Source: Rhodococcus koreensis (GTDB taxonomy: Bacteria > Actinomycetota > Actinomycetes > Mycobacteriales > Mycobacteriaceae). From it: a stretch of 64,000 bases of DNA. The notes under the pieces are model-generated. The model worked only from the letters and a program-made list of their open reading frames with translations. It was not told where the DNA came from and searched no databases. Positions 17,530 through 27,845 of this stretch are shown one piece after another; within the stretch, counting starts at the first letter, position 1, and the number at the start of each line of letters is the position of its first letter. The stretch spans positions 744,001 through 808,000 of the forward strand of contig NZ_FNSV01000005.1 of the NCBI RefSeq assembly GCF_900105905.1. The letters run 5' to 3'. The position numbers and the translations under genes are program-made.

Positions 17530-19443
17530 TCAGAAGCAGGGCTGCGACCACCGGGATTCCCCGCCCCCGGGCGCTAGGTCGCGTCGGGGATCGGTGGTGG
17601 CGGCGTGGCGGGACGCGGCCGCGGCGAGCCGCTGCCGCAGGGCGGCGAGTTCCTCGCGCAGGACGTCGGGCAGCCTGTTGCCGCCGATGCTGGCGAACCA
17701 CTCGTCGATCAGCCGAAGTTCGGTGACCCATTCGGTGGGGTCCACCCGCAGCGCGGCGGCGATCTTGATGTGGTCGAACTTCAGGCCCGTCAGGTCGAGG
17801 TCGCCCGGGGTGGGCACGTTGCCGAGCGGGGTCGCCTCGGCTTCGGCGGTGCCCTCGATCCGCCGCAACGCCCACTCGAGGACCCGGGAGTTCTCCCCGA
17901 AGCCGGGCCAGAGGAACTCGTCGTCATCGCCGCGACGGAACCAGTTGACGTAGAAGATCTTCGGCAACAGCTCCGGGCTGGTCGTCTCGCCGATGTCGAG
18001 CCAGTGCTGAAAGTAGTCCCCGACGTGGTAGCCGAGGAACGGCAGCATCGCCATCGGGTCGCGGCGCACCACACCGACCCGCCCGGTGGCGGCGGCGGTG
18101 GTCTCCGAGGACAGGGTCGCGGCCAGGAACACCCCATGCCGCCAACTCAATGATTCGGTGACCAGCGGGATGGTGGTGGCGCGGCGGCCGCCGAAGAAGA
18201 TCGCCGAGATCGGCACCCCGGCCCGATCGTCCCATTCGGGGGCGACGGTCGGGCACTGTCCGATCGGGGTGCAGTACCGGGAGTTCGGGTGCGCCGCAGC
18301 CTCTCCGGAGGCCGGGGTCCAGTCCCGTCGTTTCCAGTCCGTCAGGTGCGGCGGCGGCGTGTCGGTCATCCCTTCCCACCAGATGTCACCGTCGTCGGTG
18401 AGGGCGACGTTGGTGAAGATCGAGTTACCCCGCGCGATGGTGGCCATGGCGTGCGGGTTGGTGTGGACGCCGGTGCCGGGGGCGACGCCGAAGAACCCGG
18501 TCTCCGGGTTGACCGCGTAGAGCCGGCCGTCGTCACCGAACCGGAGCCAGGCTATGTCGTCGCCGATGGTTTCGGCGGTCCACCCGCCCAGGGTGGGGTC
18601 GAGCATCGCCAGGTTGGTCTTGCCGCAGGCCGACGGGAACGCCGCCGCGACATAGCGCACCGTCTGCTCGGGTGAGGTGAGTTTGAGGATGAGCATGTGC
18701 TCGGCCAGCCAGCCCTCGTCCCTGGCCATCTTCGACGCGATCCGCAGCGCGTAGCACTTCTTGCCGAGCAGGGCGTTGCCGCCGTAGCCGGAGCCGTAAC
18801 TCCAGATGGTGCGCTCCTCCGGGAAGTGGGAAATGTATTTGGTGTGGTCGCACGGCCACGGCACGTCCACCTGACCCGGGGACAGCGGGGCGCCGACCGA
18901 GTGCAGGCATCGGACGAAGTCGGTGCCCGCGGTGAGCCTGTCCCAGACCGGGGTGCCGGAGCGGGTCATGATCTGCATCGACACCGCCACGTACTCCGAA
19001 TCGGTGATCTGGACCCCGAACTTCGGCTCGGCCGCATCGAGGGGCCCCATGCAGAACGCGATGACGTACATCGTGCGCCCGGCCATCGCGCCGCGGTAGT
19101 GCTCGGTCATCACCGTCTTCATGTCGACCGGGTCCATCCAATTGTTCGTCGGACCCGCGTCCGCCTGGAACCGGGAGCAGAGGAAGGTGCGGTCCTCGAC
19201 CCGGGCCACGTCCTCCGGGTCGGAGGCGCACCAGAAGGAGTTCGGTTTGCGCCCCAGTCGCACGAAGGTGCCCTTGTCCACCAAGTGGGTGGTCAGCCGG
19301 TCCCACTCGCCGGCGCTGCCATCGCACCACACCACCTCGCCCGGTGCCGTGAGGGCGGCGACCTCGCCCACCCAGGACACGACGGCGGGATGCGCGGTCG
19401 GGGCAGTACCCCCGGCGGGGCCGGGGGCGGTGAGGGTGCTCAC
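17530..19443 (-). CDS. pckG: GTP-dependent phosphoenolpyruvate carboxykinase
   Basis: This 637-residue cytosolic enzyme converts oxaloacetate and GTP to PEP, CO2 and GDP (and can run in reverse). Visible are the P-loop with the hyper-reactive cysteine [15 protein letters not shown] (about residues 265-280), the metal/substrate segments [21 protein letters not shown] and [14 protein letters not shown], and [13 protein letters not shown]. The length is normal for the GTP class. The start is a GTG with AAGGAGA upstream. It follows the malic-like gene by about 60 bp on the same strand, so both are likely transcribed from the promoter carrying operator D. Confidence 0.96.
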   Translation of the reverse strand: MSTLTAPGPAGGTAPTAHPAVVSWVGEVAALTAPGEVVWCDGSAGEWDRLTTHLVDKGTFVRLGRKPNSFWCASDPEDVARVEDRTFLCSRFQADAGPTNNWMDPVDMKTVMTEHYRGAMAGRTMYVIAFCMGPLDAAEPKFGVQITDSEYVAVSMQIMTRSGTPVWDRLTAGTDFVRCLHSVGAPLSPGQVDVPWPCDHTKYISHFPEERTIWSYGSGYGGNALLGKKCYALRIASKMARDEGWLAEHMLILKLTSPEQTVRYVAAAFPSACGKTNLAMLDPTLGGWTAETIGDDIAWLRFGDDGRLYAVNPETGFFGVAPGTGVHTNPHAMATIARGNSIFTNVALTDDGDIWWEGMTDTPPPHLTDWKRRDWTPASGEAAAHPNSRYCTPIGQCPTVAPEWDDRAGVPISAIFFGGRRATTIPLVTESLSWRHGVFLAATLSSETTAAATGRVGVVRRDPMAMLPFLGYHVGDYFQHWLDIGETTSPELLPKIFYVNWFRRGDDDEFLWPGFGENSRVLEWALRRIEGTAEAEATPLGNVPTPGDLDLTGLKFDHIKIAAALRVDPTEWVTELRLIDEWFASIGGNRLPDVLREELAALRQRLAAAASRHAATTDPRRDLAPGGGESRWSQPCF

Positions 19444-19502
19444 GGGTGTTCTCCTTCAAAACTATTCGACAGAATGTGCTGCGTGCGGCGCGGTGCGGTC
19501 GA

Positions 19503-20384
19503 TCACCGCTGTGGATCGCGATACGGGACGGGATGGCCGAGGGCCCGGCTCACGTGGCGGGCGACCGCGGGCACCAGCCGCCGGTCACCGGCGGACGGCA
19601 GCATCTGGTCGGCGGGGGTGATCAGTGCCAGCGCCCGCACGCACGCGGCCACCACCTCGACCGTCACGGTCCGCACGCCGTGCCCACACAGCGCGGCGAG
19701 CAGCCCGGGCAGCGCCAGCGTGCCATAGGTGAAGGCGTCGGCGGGGGCCGTCACCGTGCGACCGACTGCCGCACCATCGGGGGCGCAGCCGGCGAGATCG
19801 ACCAGGACATCGTTGTGGTCCATCAACCGGCGCAGCGGGAACGCCTCGGCATCGCGCTCGTGCCAGCTGCTCAGATCCCCGACCCCGGAGGCGATCAACA
19901 CCGGCGCCAGCAACGGCGCCCACGACGCGCCGGTGATCACGACCCGGCCGGCGCGTGGCGGGACGCTGCGGCGGCGCAGGGTGGTGATCGTCGCGGCCGC
20001 CACCGCCGCCGTCAGCACGTCCAGTTCGGTGAGGACCACGGGCCCGCCGCGCTCGATCACCTCACGCGCCACCGCCGCGGAGTCCACCGGCCCCAACCCG
20101 ACCACGAACACCGCCGACACCCCACCCGGGAGCCCCCGGATGCGCTCGGTCAGCACGTGCGGGTCGCCCGTGGTCACCGGAACGCAGAGCGGGCGCATCG
20201 GTGTCCGCTCTCGGATGAGAGCCGCATAATCCTCCATCGCGACCCACGGCGACCGGGTCCGCGCCGACCCGGCCGTGCGCGAGCCGGTGGTGGACACCGC
20301 GACGACGCCAACGCTGATTCCGGTCAACGCCATGCCGGGGTCGTCGGGCAGACCGCTGGCACCACCGTCGTGATTGTTCGTCAC
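19503..20384 (-). CDS. Degenerate malic-enzyme-like NAD-binding protein
   Basis: This 293-residue protein starts at a GTG with AAAGGAG about 11 bp upstream. Its order of blocks mirrors malic enzyme: AVFVVGLGPVDSAAVAREVI stands where the substrate/metal segment GINLEDIxAPxxFEIE normally lies, VVLTELDVLTAAVAAATI replaces the FHDDQHGTAIVVLAAL signature, and RVVITGASWAPLLAPVLIASGV resembles the NAD-binding GxGxAG turn. The metal-binding Glu-Asp-Asp set is lost, so malate decarboxylation is unlikely. It precedes PEPCK in an apparent operon and lies opposite a true malic enzyme. A sensory or regulatory paralogue is possible. Confidence 0.5.
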   Translation of the reverse strand: MTNNHDGGASGLPDDPGMALTGISVGVVAVSTTGSRTAGSARTRSPWVAMEDYAALIRERTPMRPLCVPVTTGDPHVLTERIRGLPGGVSAVFVVGLGPVDSAAVAREVIERGGPVVLTELDVLTAAVAAATITTLRRRSVPPRAGRVVITGASWAPLLAPVLIASGVGDLSSWHERDAEAFPLRRLMDHNDVLVDLAGCAPDGAAVGRTVTAPADAFTYGTLALPGLLAALCGHGVRTVTVEVVAACVRALALITPADQMLPSAGDRRLVPAVARHVSRALGHPVPYRDPQR

Positions 20385-20451
20385 CGCCCACTTCTCCTTT
20401 TCTCTTTCCCGATCGAGGGCGTCCCATGCCACCCGTATTCGCACGATGTAC

Positions 20452-20473
20452 GCACTTAAGAAAATTCGCAACC
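20452..20473 (+). promoter_or_regulatory. ArsR-type operator, site D (weak)
   Basis: ACTTAAGAA-AA-TTCGCAA matches the arsR-site pattern at 13 of 22 positions, keeping ACTT, GAA and TTnGCAA. It lies about 70-90 bp upstream of the malic-like/PEPCK operon start. Confidence 0.4.
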
Positions 20474-20494
20474 AACTAAGGCAATGGAGGGATT

Positions 20495-20544
20495 CCTGCC
20501 TTGGTGGGCCCCCGTCAGCCCCCGGTTTCACCCACCAAGGCAGG
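20495..20544. terminator. Inverted repeat overlapping the end of arsR
   Basis: CCTGCCTTGGTGGG at 20495-20508 pairs perfectly with 20531-20544 around a 22-bp loop. It spans the arsR stop codon and would terminate arsR before the malic-like operon. Confidence 0.6.
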
Positions 20545-20880
20545 AGGTTCGGACACGTCCTCGAGTACCTCGGCCTGCCCGGCGACCACCCCGGTCAAGA
20601 TCCCCCGCGCGACCCGCAGCAGCTCGGCGATGCGGGGGGAGGTCAGCGCGTAGGACACCGATAGGCCCTCGCGGCGGGCGGTGACCAGGCCGGCCCGGCG
20701 CAGGATCGACAGCTGCTGCGACAGGTTCGCCGGCTCGATGCCCACCTCGGGCAGCATCTCGGACACGGCGTGTTCGCGTTCGCTGAGCAGCTCGAGGACC
20801 CGGATGCGCGCCGGGTGCCCCAACGTTTTGAAGAAGTCCGCCTTCATCTGATACAGCGGTTGGCGCGAGTTCGCGGTCAT
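20515..20880 (-). CDS. ArsR/SmtB-family repressor without cysteines
   Basis: This 121-residue winged-helix regulator starts at the ATG at 20880, with AGGAGG 5-6 bp upstream. The HTH reads FFKTLGHPARIRVLELLSE...GIEPANLSQQLSILRRAGLV, followed by the wing (TARREGLSVSYALTSP). No cysteine is present anywhere, so the classical thiolate metal site is missing; the ligand may be a metabolite or a non-thiol metal. A 7-2-7 inverted repeat 110 bp upstream and three related ones in front of neighbouring operons are its probable targets, which implies autoregulation plus control of SulP and the malic-like/PEPCK genes. Confidence 0.88.
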   Translation of the reverse strand: MTANSRQPLYQMKADFFKTLGHPARIRVLELLSEREHAVSEMLPEVGIEPANLSQQLSILRRAGLVTARREGLSVSYALTSPRIAELLRVARGILTGVVAGQAEVLEDVSEPPALVGETGG

Positions 20881-20989
20881 GGCTCCTCCTGTCGTCCGGG
20901 TCGAGCCAGCGCCGGCGAGATACGTGTCGCGCCCGCCGCGGCGCCGGGCCTGCTGCCCCGCCTGCAACCCGCAACTCCGGCAGGTTGTG

Positions 20990-21011
20990 TTACTTGCGAA
21001 TCTTAGCAATT
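20990..21011 (+). promoter_or_regulatory. ArsR-type operator, site A
   Basis: TTACTTGCGAA-TC-TTAGCAATT lies between divergent arsR and the malic enzyme gene. The core TTGCGAA/TTAGCAA is an inverted repeat with one mismatch. Confidence 0.65.
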
Positions 21012-21509
21012 TGCTAGTGTTCGTGCTGCAGAGCAGCCGCCCGAATCGGCTCGTGGTGAGTGTCGCTTCGCGCCGGGCGCACCCGCGCCGGTGGAGAGGA
21101 TGGTGCGAAAGATCCCCTCGGCGGCGTCGATCGTCCCGGTCAACGGAGGCCGCCTCGCCCCCATACAGTCTCCGCTACCGGTAACCGACGGGTCGGTGAA
21201 GGCGCGGCGGGCATCGTGTCGCCGGGCTTGACGACCGAGCGCCCACGCACAAGGCCTTCCGAGCCCGGTGGGAGTTGCCACCACCGCACCCGCCACACAG
21301 AGCCGTCCCCGCACCGACGTAACGAGCGGAATCCCCCGCCGCGCCGATCAGCACCACGGCGTCAGGGACGTGCCCGGACCCTCTTGTCCGGGTCGGAGCA
21401 CGCCGCGCAGACTGAAGATGGTGCGGTGCGGCCGGTGTGCCTGCCGTTCGGGCAGCCCGGTGACCTACCGGCACCTGCTCGTCGTCACGCGGTAGTCCAG
21501 GAGATTCCC
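21012..21509. other. Long leader upstream of malic enzyme, no gene supported
   Basis: About 500 bp of GC-rich sequence without a convincing ORF. A plus-strand frame stays open through it and reads into the malic enzyme, but its Arg/Pro-rich composition is that of non-coding DNA. Promoter elements for the malic enzyme should lie here or next to operator A. Confidence 0.4.
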
Positions 21510-22907
<1,398 letters not shown>

Positions 22908-23526
22908 GCCCAGTCGCTCCTGCAGGTACTCGAAGGTGGCCAACAGGCCCGCGCCGCCACGCAGAACCACGGCGCCACAGCATTAACCCGTGCATAGAGT
23001 CACGAACGGCGATCGATGTCGACATAGGCGCAGGTGGCGGTCTCCGGCTCTCGAAATGAGCCTTCAGCAGTCTGCCGGGACCAACCGATCGAGCCGACAA
23101 CTCCACCGATACCTGCCGGGAGCGTCCGGCAGGGCTGCGTCCCGTCGTCGGTGGCATTCCCTGCGCGGACATCTGAGAGTGCGTACTCGGTCCGGTCCGC
23201 AAGTAGTACGCACCGTAATACTGCATCCATCAGTACTGCATCCACCCCCGCACGATCGGGTTGATGCGCCCGGCGAGACCGGCGAAGGTGTGGCCGGTGG
23301 GCCAGTGCAGCCGCCAGGACCGCACGTGCGCACTGATCCTCTTCCAGTGCGCCCCTTGCTGACCTCTATGCCTTCGATGCGTGGAGACCCCTACCAGCTG
23401 ATCAGTACCGAGGCGTCGCCCGCCACTTCCTCCTCACACGTCCCGTCGCCGAGGCGCGAACCGGAGTTTCCGTCGCCGTAATGTTCCCGCCGAGCAGCCG
23501 CAACAGGCCGGGTGAACAATAACCGC
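22908..23526. other. Intergenic region with short direct repeat, no gene supported
   Basis: Spacer between the malic enzyme and carbonic anhydrase genes. TACTGCATCCA is repeated in tandem near 23219-23243. A minus-strand 81-residue frame (23000-23245) covers this repeat but has no ribosome-binding site and no recognisable domain. Confidence 0.4.
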
Positions 23527-24153
23527 ATGCCCCACTCCAACCCGGTTGCCGCGTGGAAAACCCTCCGCCAGGGTAACGAGCGCTTCGTCAGCGGAGTCTC
23601 GATCCACCCCGGTCAGGGAATCGCCGACCGCGCGCGGCTCGACGCCGAGCAGCACCCCACCGCGGTGGTGTTCGGATGCGGAGACTCACGTGTCGCCGCG
23701 GAGATCATCTTCGACCAGGGACTCGGTGACATGTTCGTCGTCCGAACGGCCGGCCACGTCCTCGACGACGCCGTGCTCGGTTCCATTGAATACGCGGTGC
23801 AGATCCTCGACGCGCCCTTGATCGTCGTGCTGGGTCATGACGGTTGCGGCGCCGTGAAGTCCACGCTGGACGCGCTGGACAAGGGCAAGGTCCCGGACGG
23901 CTTCATCCGCAGCATCGTCGAACGGGTGGCGCCGTCGATCATGGTGGGTCGCAAAGAGGGCCTCACCACCGTCGACGAACTCGAAGGCCGCCACGTCGTG
24001 GAGACCGGGGCTCTCCTGATGGAGCGTTCGCGCATCATCGCCGATCGCGTCGGAAGTGGTGCCTGCGCTATCGCCGGCGTCACCTACAAACTGTCCGACG
24101 GCCGGATGCACCTGCAGGGAGGGGTCGGAGACATCGGCGAGCTCCGCGACTGA
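23527..24153 (+). CDS. Beta-class carbonic anhydrase
   Basis: About 208 residues. It interconverts CO2 and bicarbonate in the cytoplasm using a zinc bound by Cys-x-Asp-Ser-Arg and His-x2-Cys. These are visible as VVFGCGDSRV (near residue 50) and VVLGHDGCGAVKS (near residue 105). The N-terminal WKTLRQGNERFVSG and the MFVVRTAGHVLDD and GSIEYAVQIL blocks are standard. The ATG at 23527 is preferred; a GTG at 23512 adds 5 residues. With SulP, PEPCK and malic enzyme it completes a plausible CO2-handling set, although no operator copy was found directly before it. Confidence 0.95.
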   Translation: MPHSNPVAAWKTLRQGNERFVSGVSIHPGQGIADRARLDAEQHPTAVVFGCGDSRVAAEIIFDQGLGDMFVVRTAGHVLDDAVLGSIEYAVQILDAPLIVVLGHDGCGAVKSTLDALDKGKVPDGFIRSIVERVAPSIMVGRKEGLTTVDELEGRHVVETGALLMERSRIIADRVGSGACAIAGVTYKLSDGRMHLQGGVGDIGELRD

Positions 24154-24539
24154 CGTGACACGCCGAACCCGCTGAGTCGCTGGGCTGCTGGGCTCGATGT
24201 GCTGCTCGACGCCCGCGTTGGTCGTTCCCGGACCGAGCACCGGATAGGCCGGAGCTGCGTCGACGGTCCGGGAAGGTTTGCGGTGTTTCCGGGTTGTTCA
24301 CTCTGAATCGGAAGCGGGGTGCGGAGGGGGTTGCCTTCCCTTCGCGCAGGAATCTCCTCTCGGACAAGCCGAATACGCGATGAAAATCGCTGTCTGCTCA
24401 TGCTGTGCTGGCCCTGGCGTACCCGTTCTTTCGGGCGATCCTCGGGTCACCGAATCCCGGTGACCCCCGGGGACGGTCGTGGAGCTGGGAATCGGACCGA
24501 AAGCCCCACCGGAGGGCCGGTGACGGCGGAACGGCGCCG

Positions 24540-24905
24540 GGCACGTCGTCATCAGGTTGCTCGTCGCCCAGGGCGGGACCCCCATCGCGTGCGGGCGGAA
24601 GGGGATCCTGTCGCCCGACGACACCGCCGACGATTCCATCGTGTTGGCGCTCGCCAACCCGGTCCCCGAGGTCGACCCCGGTCGCGGCCGACGAGCACGC
24701 CACAGTGGTGGCCACCGAACGGTCGGATTTTCCCAACCCGATCAACAACGTGCTCGCATTTCCCCGGGGTGTTTCGTGGACTGCTCGACGCGCACGCAGT
24801 CGGCATCACGGATCAGATGCTGATCGCCGCGGCCGGCGTGATCGCCGAGTCGGTGTCGCCGTCCGAACTCAATACCACGTATATCGCGACCAATCCATCG
24901 CTCGA
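24540..24905 (+). pseudogene. Broken second malic enzyme, C-terminal half
   Basis: Frame-shifted pieces match the intact malic enzyme upstream: HVVIRLLVAQGG, CGRKGILSPDDTADD joined directly to SIVLALANPVPEVDP (an internal deletion of about 50 residues), then ATVVATERSDFPNPINNVLA, GLLDAHAVGITDQMLIAAAG and SPSELNTTYIATNPS. At least two shifts and the missing N-terminal half make it non-functional. It differs too much to be a recent copy, so it is an older paralogue or the relic of another malic enzyme gene. Confidence 0.85.
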
Positions 24906-25075
24906 ACACGATGATTCCCCCGGTGATGACCGCGAGGGGCAACCGAGCAGAAAGGCCGGGCGTGGGAGATCGGCATCCCGCCGACCACACGCTGATACGG
25001 GACCAGCCCGATCGCGACGGCGATCAGACCGCCGAGCAGCTCCGGTCCGAGGCTCGACCTCAGAAACCCAGGCAT
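24880..25075 (-). pseudogene. Permease fragment (possibly AEC type)
   Basis: Minus-strand frames read FLRSSLGPELLGGLIAVAIG and LVPYQRVVGG, then in another frame LPLAVITGGIIVFERWIG. The hydrophobic pattern recalls auxin-efflux-carrier (malate/malonate permease) proteins, which can neighbour malic enzyme genes. The assignment is weak because only about 65 residues remain. Confidence 0.25.
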
Positions 25076-25275
25076 CTCGAACGGGCGAGGTGGGCCGGCA
25101 CCGGACTTCGCGAATGGTTGTTGCGCAACGCTATTCGGATTGCGGCAACTTATATCATGTCAATTTGATCCGTATGACACTCTTGCCCACCGATTTTCAA
25201 TGCCCAACGGGCGCGGTCCCGGCGGCGTCCAGGAACCGGAACCGGGCCGGCCCCGAACCCGGTCGGCCCGGTCTC

Positions 25276-25500
25276 ATGCCTTCCTTCTCGCTGGAGTGGC
25301 CCCGTCGGCGGATCCGGCGTCTGGCCGACCAGTTGAGTCGGTTGCTCGCCGACGGTGATCTGGCCGGATTGCGGGCCGCGCTCACCCGAATCGTCTCTGC
25401 GGACGGTCTGGACCGCCACATGCGCACCGCGCTGCTGATGTGTCTGTCCGGTACGGTCGCCGCCCGGGTGTCTGATCGCACGGCAGCAGCGCCGACCTGA
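25276..25500 (+). CDS. Unknown small protein
   Basis: A 74-residue frame from the ATG at 25276: a basic start PSFSLEWPRRRIRRLADQLS, then LLADGDLAGLRAALTRIVSA and LDRHMRTALLMCLSGTVAAR, all helical. An AT-rich promoter-like stretch lies at 25135-25185, and about 90 bp of open frame precede the ATG, so the true start may be earlier. No family is recognised. Confidence 0.4.
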   Translation: MPSFSLEWPRRRIRRLADQLSRLLADGDLAGLRAALTRIVSADGLDRHMRTALLMCLSGTVAARVSDRTAAAPT

Positions 25501-25824
25501 TCCGCCCCACCATCGACACACATCGCCCGCCGGCATGGCGCTGGCCGCCGATCCCGCCTGGTGCGCGTGCGTCGCCGCCCTGTCCACCCACGTCTGGCTA
25601 CTCAACCTGCACGCGCCCCTTGACATCGTGCACGGGACGGTAAGAACCCTCACGTGTGCAGGGTTTCTTCTGCGGGACGGCGCGTTATCTTCTGATCTGA
25701 GGTTGAGACCACAGCCTGGTAGACACTGCCCGCCACCGGTTCGGGATCGTCGGCCCATGTGTCGAAGACCCTCGTTGCAGGGTTCGGTGCGGTTCCGCAG
25801 CCGGTCACACTCCGGGAGCCACCC

Positions 25825-26382
25825 ATGGCCTATTTTCGCTCCATCTTCGATTCTCCCGAACTGGTGCAGTCCTCGTTGTCCGAAACCGACCGGTGGGACA
25901 ACGCCGATCCCGGTGAACCCGGATTTCGCATCGACATCGACGAACCCACCGGCGGCCCCGGGGTGATCCGGGTGCGCGGCGATATCGACGTCGTCACCGC
26001 CCCGATACTGAACGCCTGCCTCGCCGAGGCGGTGCTCACCGGTCGCAGCGTGGTCGTCGACCTCCTGCACGTTCCGTTCATCGGATGCGCCGGACTGGCC
26101 GCACTCGACGGCGCCGCCACCCGGTTGTCCGAGCAGCGATGCCGCCTGACCGTCGCCTCCCCGGCCGGCCTGCACTCGACCCTGGACCGGATCGGAATCG
26201 GCGCAGCGGTGCGCTGCTTCGACACCGTCGCCGAAGCATTCCACGCCGCACTCGCACACCCTGCTACCACGGCAGAACGTGCACCGACGTTTCCGATCCT
26301 CGACCGACCGCGTTCACCGCTCTGCTCCCTCACCGCCCTCCCCTCCAGCGCGGGCCTCGACCGGAAAGGCATCGCCCGATGA
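25825..26382 (+). CDS. STAS-domain protein (anti-sigma antagonist type)
   Basis: This 185-residue cytoplasmic protein has a STAS domain at about residues 35-140: PGVIRVRGDIDVVTAPILNA, VVVDLLHVPFIGCAGLAALD, RLTVASPAGLHSTLDRIGI. In anti-sigma antagonists a Ser is phosphorylated in the loop after the DLxxxxFIDSxGL motif; here that loop reads FIGCAGL, so the usual phospho-acceptor Ser is a Cys. GGGAG precedes the ATG. Two short genes overlap it in series downstream (ATGA and GTGA junctions), which indicates a translationally coupled operon. It may take part in a partner-switching stress circuit. Confidence 0.8.
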   Translation: MAYFRSIFDSPELVQSSLSETDRWDNADPGEPGFRIDIDEPTGGPGVIRVRGDIDVVTAPILNACLAEAVLTGRSVVVDLLHVPFIGCAGLAALDGAATRLSEQRCRLTVASPAGLHSTLDRIGIGAAVRCFDTVAEAFHAALAHPATTAERAPTFPILDRPRSPLCSLTALPSSAGLDRKGIAR

Positions 26383-26552
26383 CCAACCAGGCTCCTTGCT
26401 CACCCCCTCGGTCCGCGTGGTCGACCACGTGGATCAAGCAGCACCTCGATCGCATGGACCGCGGCGACCACGGCCGCGAGGTCGGGACCATGGATGCGGA
26501 CGCGGCACGGCCGACGCAGAAACAGCGATACCCGTGGGAACCACTCAGGTGA
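26379..26552 (+). CDS. Small coupled protein after STAS gene
   Basis: A 57-residue, Arg/Asp/Trp-rich hydrophilic protein whose ATG overlaps the STAS stop (ATGA). It contains WSTTWIKQHLDRMDRGDHG and ends KQRYPWEPLR. The coupling supports translation. No domain is recognised. Confidence 0.45.
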   Translation: MTNQAPCSPPRSAWSTTWIKQHLDRMDRGDHGREVGTMDADAARPTQKQRYPWEPLR

Positions 26553-26800
26553 ATCGGATGGTGGCGTTCGAAGTGCGGTGGTGCGCCCATGGCGGCGGCC
26601 CCGCTGAGACGATCATGGCCGATTTCGGCATGGACGCCGCGGCCTTCTTCCGGCAGCTGACCGAATATCTGGAGAATTCCCCGCCCACTCCCCTGCGCCC
26701 CGACGTGGTTGAGCGGATGAAGGGCCGTTACGCGGCGGCGCCTCTGGCTGGCCACCTGACAGGCCCGGAACCGGGTCTGACATGTCGAACGACCCGAATC
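26549..26800 (+). CDS. Small coupled protein running into plasmid debris
   Basis: The GTG overlaps the previous stop (GTGA). The first 65-70 residues (MVAFEVRWCAHGGG, MDAAAFFRQLTEYLENSP, PDVVERMKGRYAAAP) look genuine and helical. The frame then stays open through a ParB fragment to 27364, so the original C-terminus has probably been lost and the marked end is an estimate. Confidence 0.4.
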
Positions 26801-26881
26801 ACGGCGAACCGTCCTGTGTACCGTTCCGTCCGCGTGGCGACTGCGGTGACGATCGGGCGCCGATCTTGGGGAATCGTGGCC

Positions 26882-27066
26882 TCGCTTCGGCAGTCACGGA
26901 TCTCGGATTACCGGACCCGGGACGACCTCGGTGACCTGGCCGATCTGGTCTCGATCACCGATACCCAGCTGCAGCCTGCCTTGGTGGTCACCCGGGACGC
27001 CTACCTGCGGCTGTACCCGGACGACGAAACCAAGATCAGGCTGGCACGGTGGGTCGTCATCAACGG
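26882..27066 (+). pseudogene. ParB N-terminal domain fragment
   Basis: About 60 residues read SRISDYRTRDDLGDLADLV, LQPALVVTRDAYLRLYPDD and RLARWVVING. This is the N-terminal nuclease/CTPase-like fold of plasmid ParB partition proteins (LDDLAxSIxxxGQLQPxVVVTR...WVVxxGxRR). It lacks the GxRR continuation, the HTH and the dimer domain. It reads in frame with the preceding small gene, probably by chance fusion. Confidence 0.6.
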
Positions 27067-27069
27067 GAG

Positions 27070-27186
27070 CTCGGGCGGCTCGAGCTGGGTGGCGAGCAGG
27101 ATGCCGAGATTGTTCATGGCGTCGGTGTGGCCGGCGTCGGCGGCGCGTTCGTACCAGTGCCGGGCGGCGCCGAGGTCTGCGATGAC
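27070..27186 (-). pseudogene. Sel1-repeat fragment
   Basis: One Sel1-like repeat on the minus strand: GAARHWYERAADAGHTDAMN followed by NLGILLATQ. There is no start codon or neighbouring repeat; it is a stray piece between the ParB and relaxase remnants. Confidence 0.6.
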
Positions 27187-27189
27187 CCA

Positions 27190-27845
27190 ACCGGAAGCCG
27201 ACCGGGGCGCGATCGCGCGGGAGTTCATGGACGAGATGGGCTTCACCGAAACCTCCGGCCGCTCCCCGCCCCTGGGTCGCGGTTCGCGGTTCGCCACGGC
27301 CTGTCCGCGAATGGAAATGACCGCAACCACATCGCCGCCTCCGCGGTGCGCGAGGATGGCATGAAGGTCGACCTCTACCGCGACTGGAGGCGTGCCAGCG
27401 AGACTGTGAATATGCTCGAACATAAGCACGCGTTGAAAGTGCTCGAGCCTCGCAACGCCGAGACCGGTGAGCGTGGCTACCACCGCGCCGAGTTGCACCG
27501 CGCCGCCCGCGAAGGTGCAACCGAGTTGGACCGAGAACTCCCCGCGCGCCGGGTGCGGGCGTGCGCGGTCGCATCGAAAACGGAAGCTGAGTTCGTGCGA
27601 CGTCTGCGGGGGCAGGGGTTGATTGTGCGTCCATCCCTGGCATCCGGCCGCAACGACGTCGTCGGCGGCGACAAGGTCGCGGTGCGCCCGTCGAAGGAGC
27701 ACGGTGCGAAGCGGCGGCGGCCATCTCGCAAAGGACTTGTCGCTGCCCCGCCTGCGGAAGGAATGGGAAGGGCTCCCCCACCGCATCCGAGGCGGTCGCG
27801 GAGTGGAACGTCGCCCGCCGTGACATGCCCTCCGCCAAGAACGGC
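27190..27845 (+). pseudogene. Broken relaxase (mobilization nuclease)
   Basis: Pieces in three frames give AIAREFMDEMGFTETSGR, VRHGLSANGNDRNHIAASAV, REDGMKVDLYRDWRRASETV, LEHKHALKVLEPRNAETGER, RVRACAVASKTEAEFVRRLR and GGGHLAKDLSLPRLRKEWEG. These follow the relaxase of actinobacterial conjugative plasmids. The histidine triad region, usually NDHIHI, reads NDRNHI, so the metal site is damaged, and frameshifts occur near 27275, 27700 and 27790. Together with ParB and KfrA-like debris it shows a former plasmid backbone. Confidence 0.7.
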
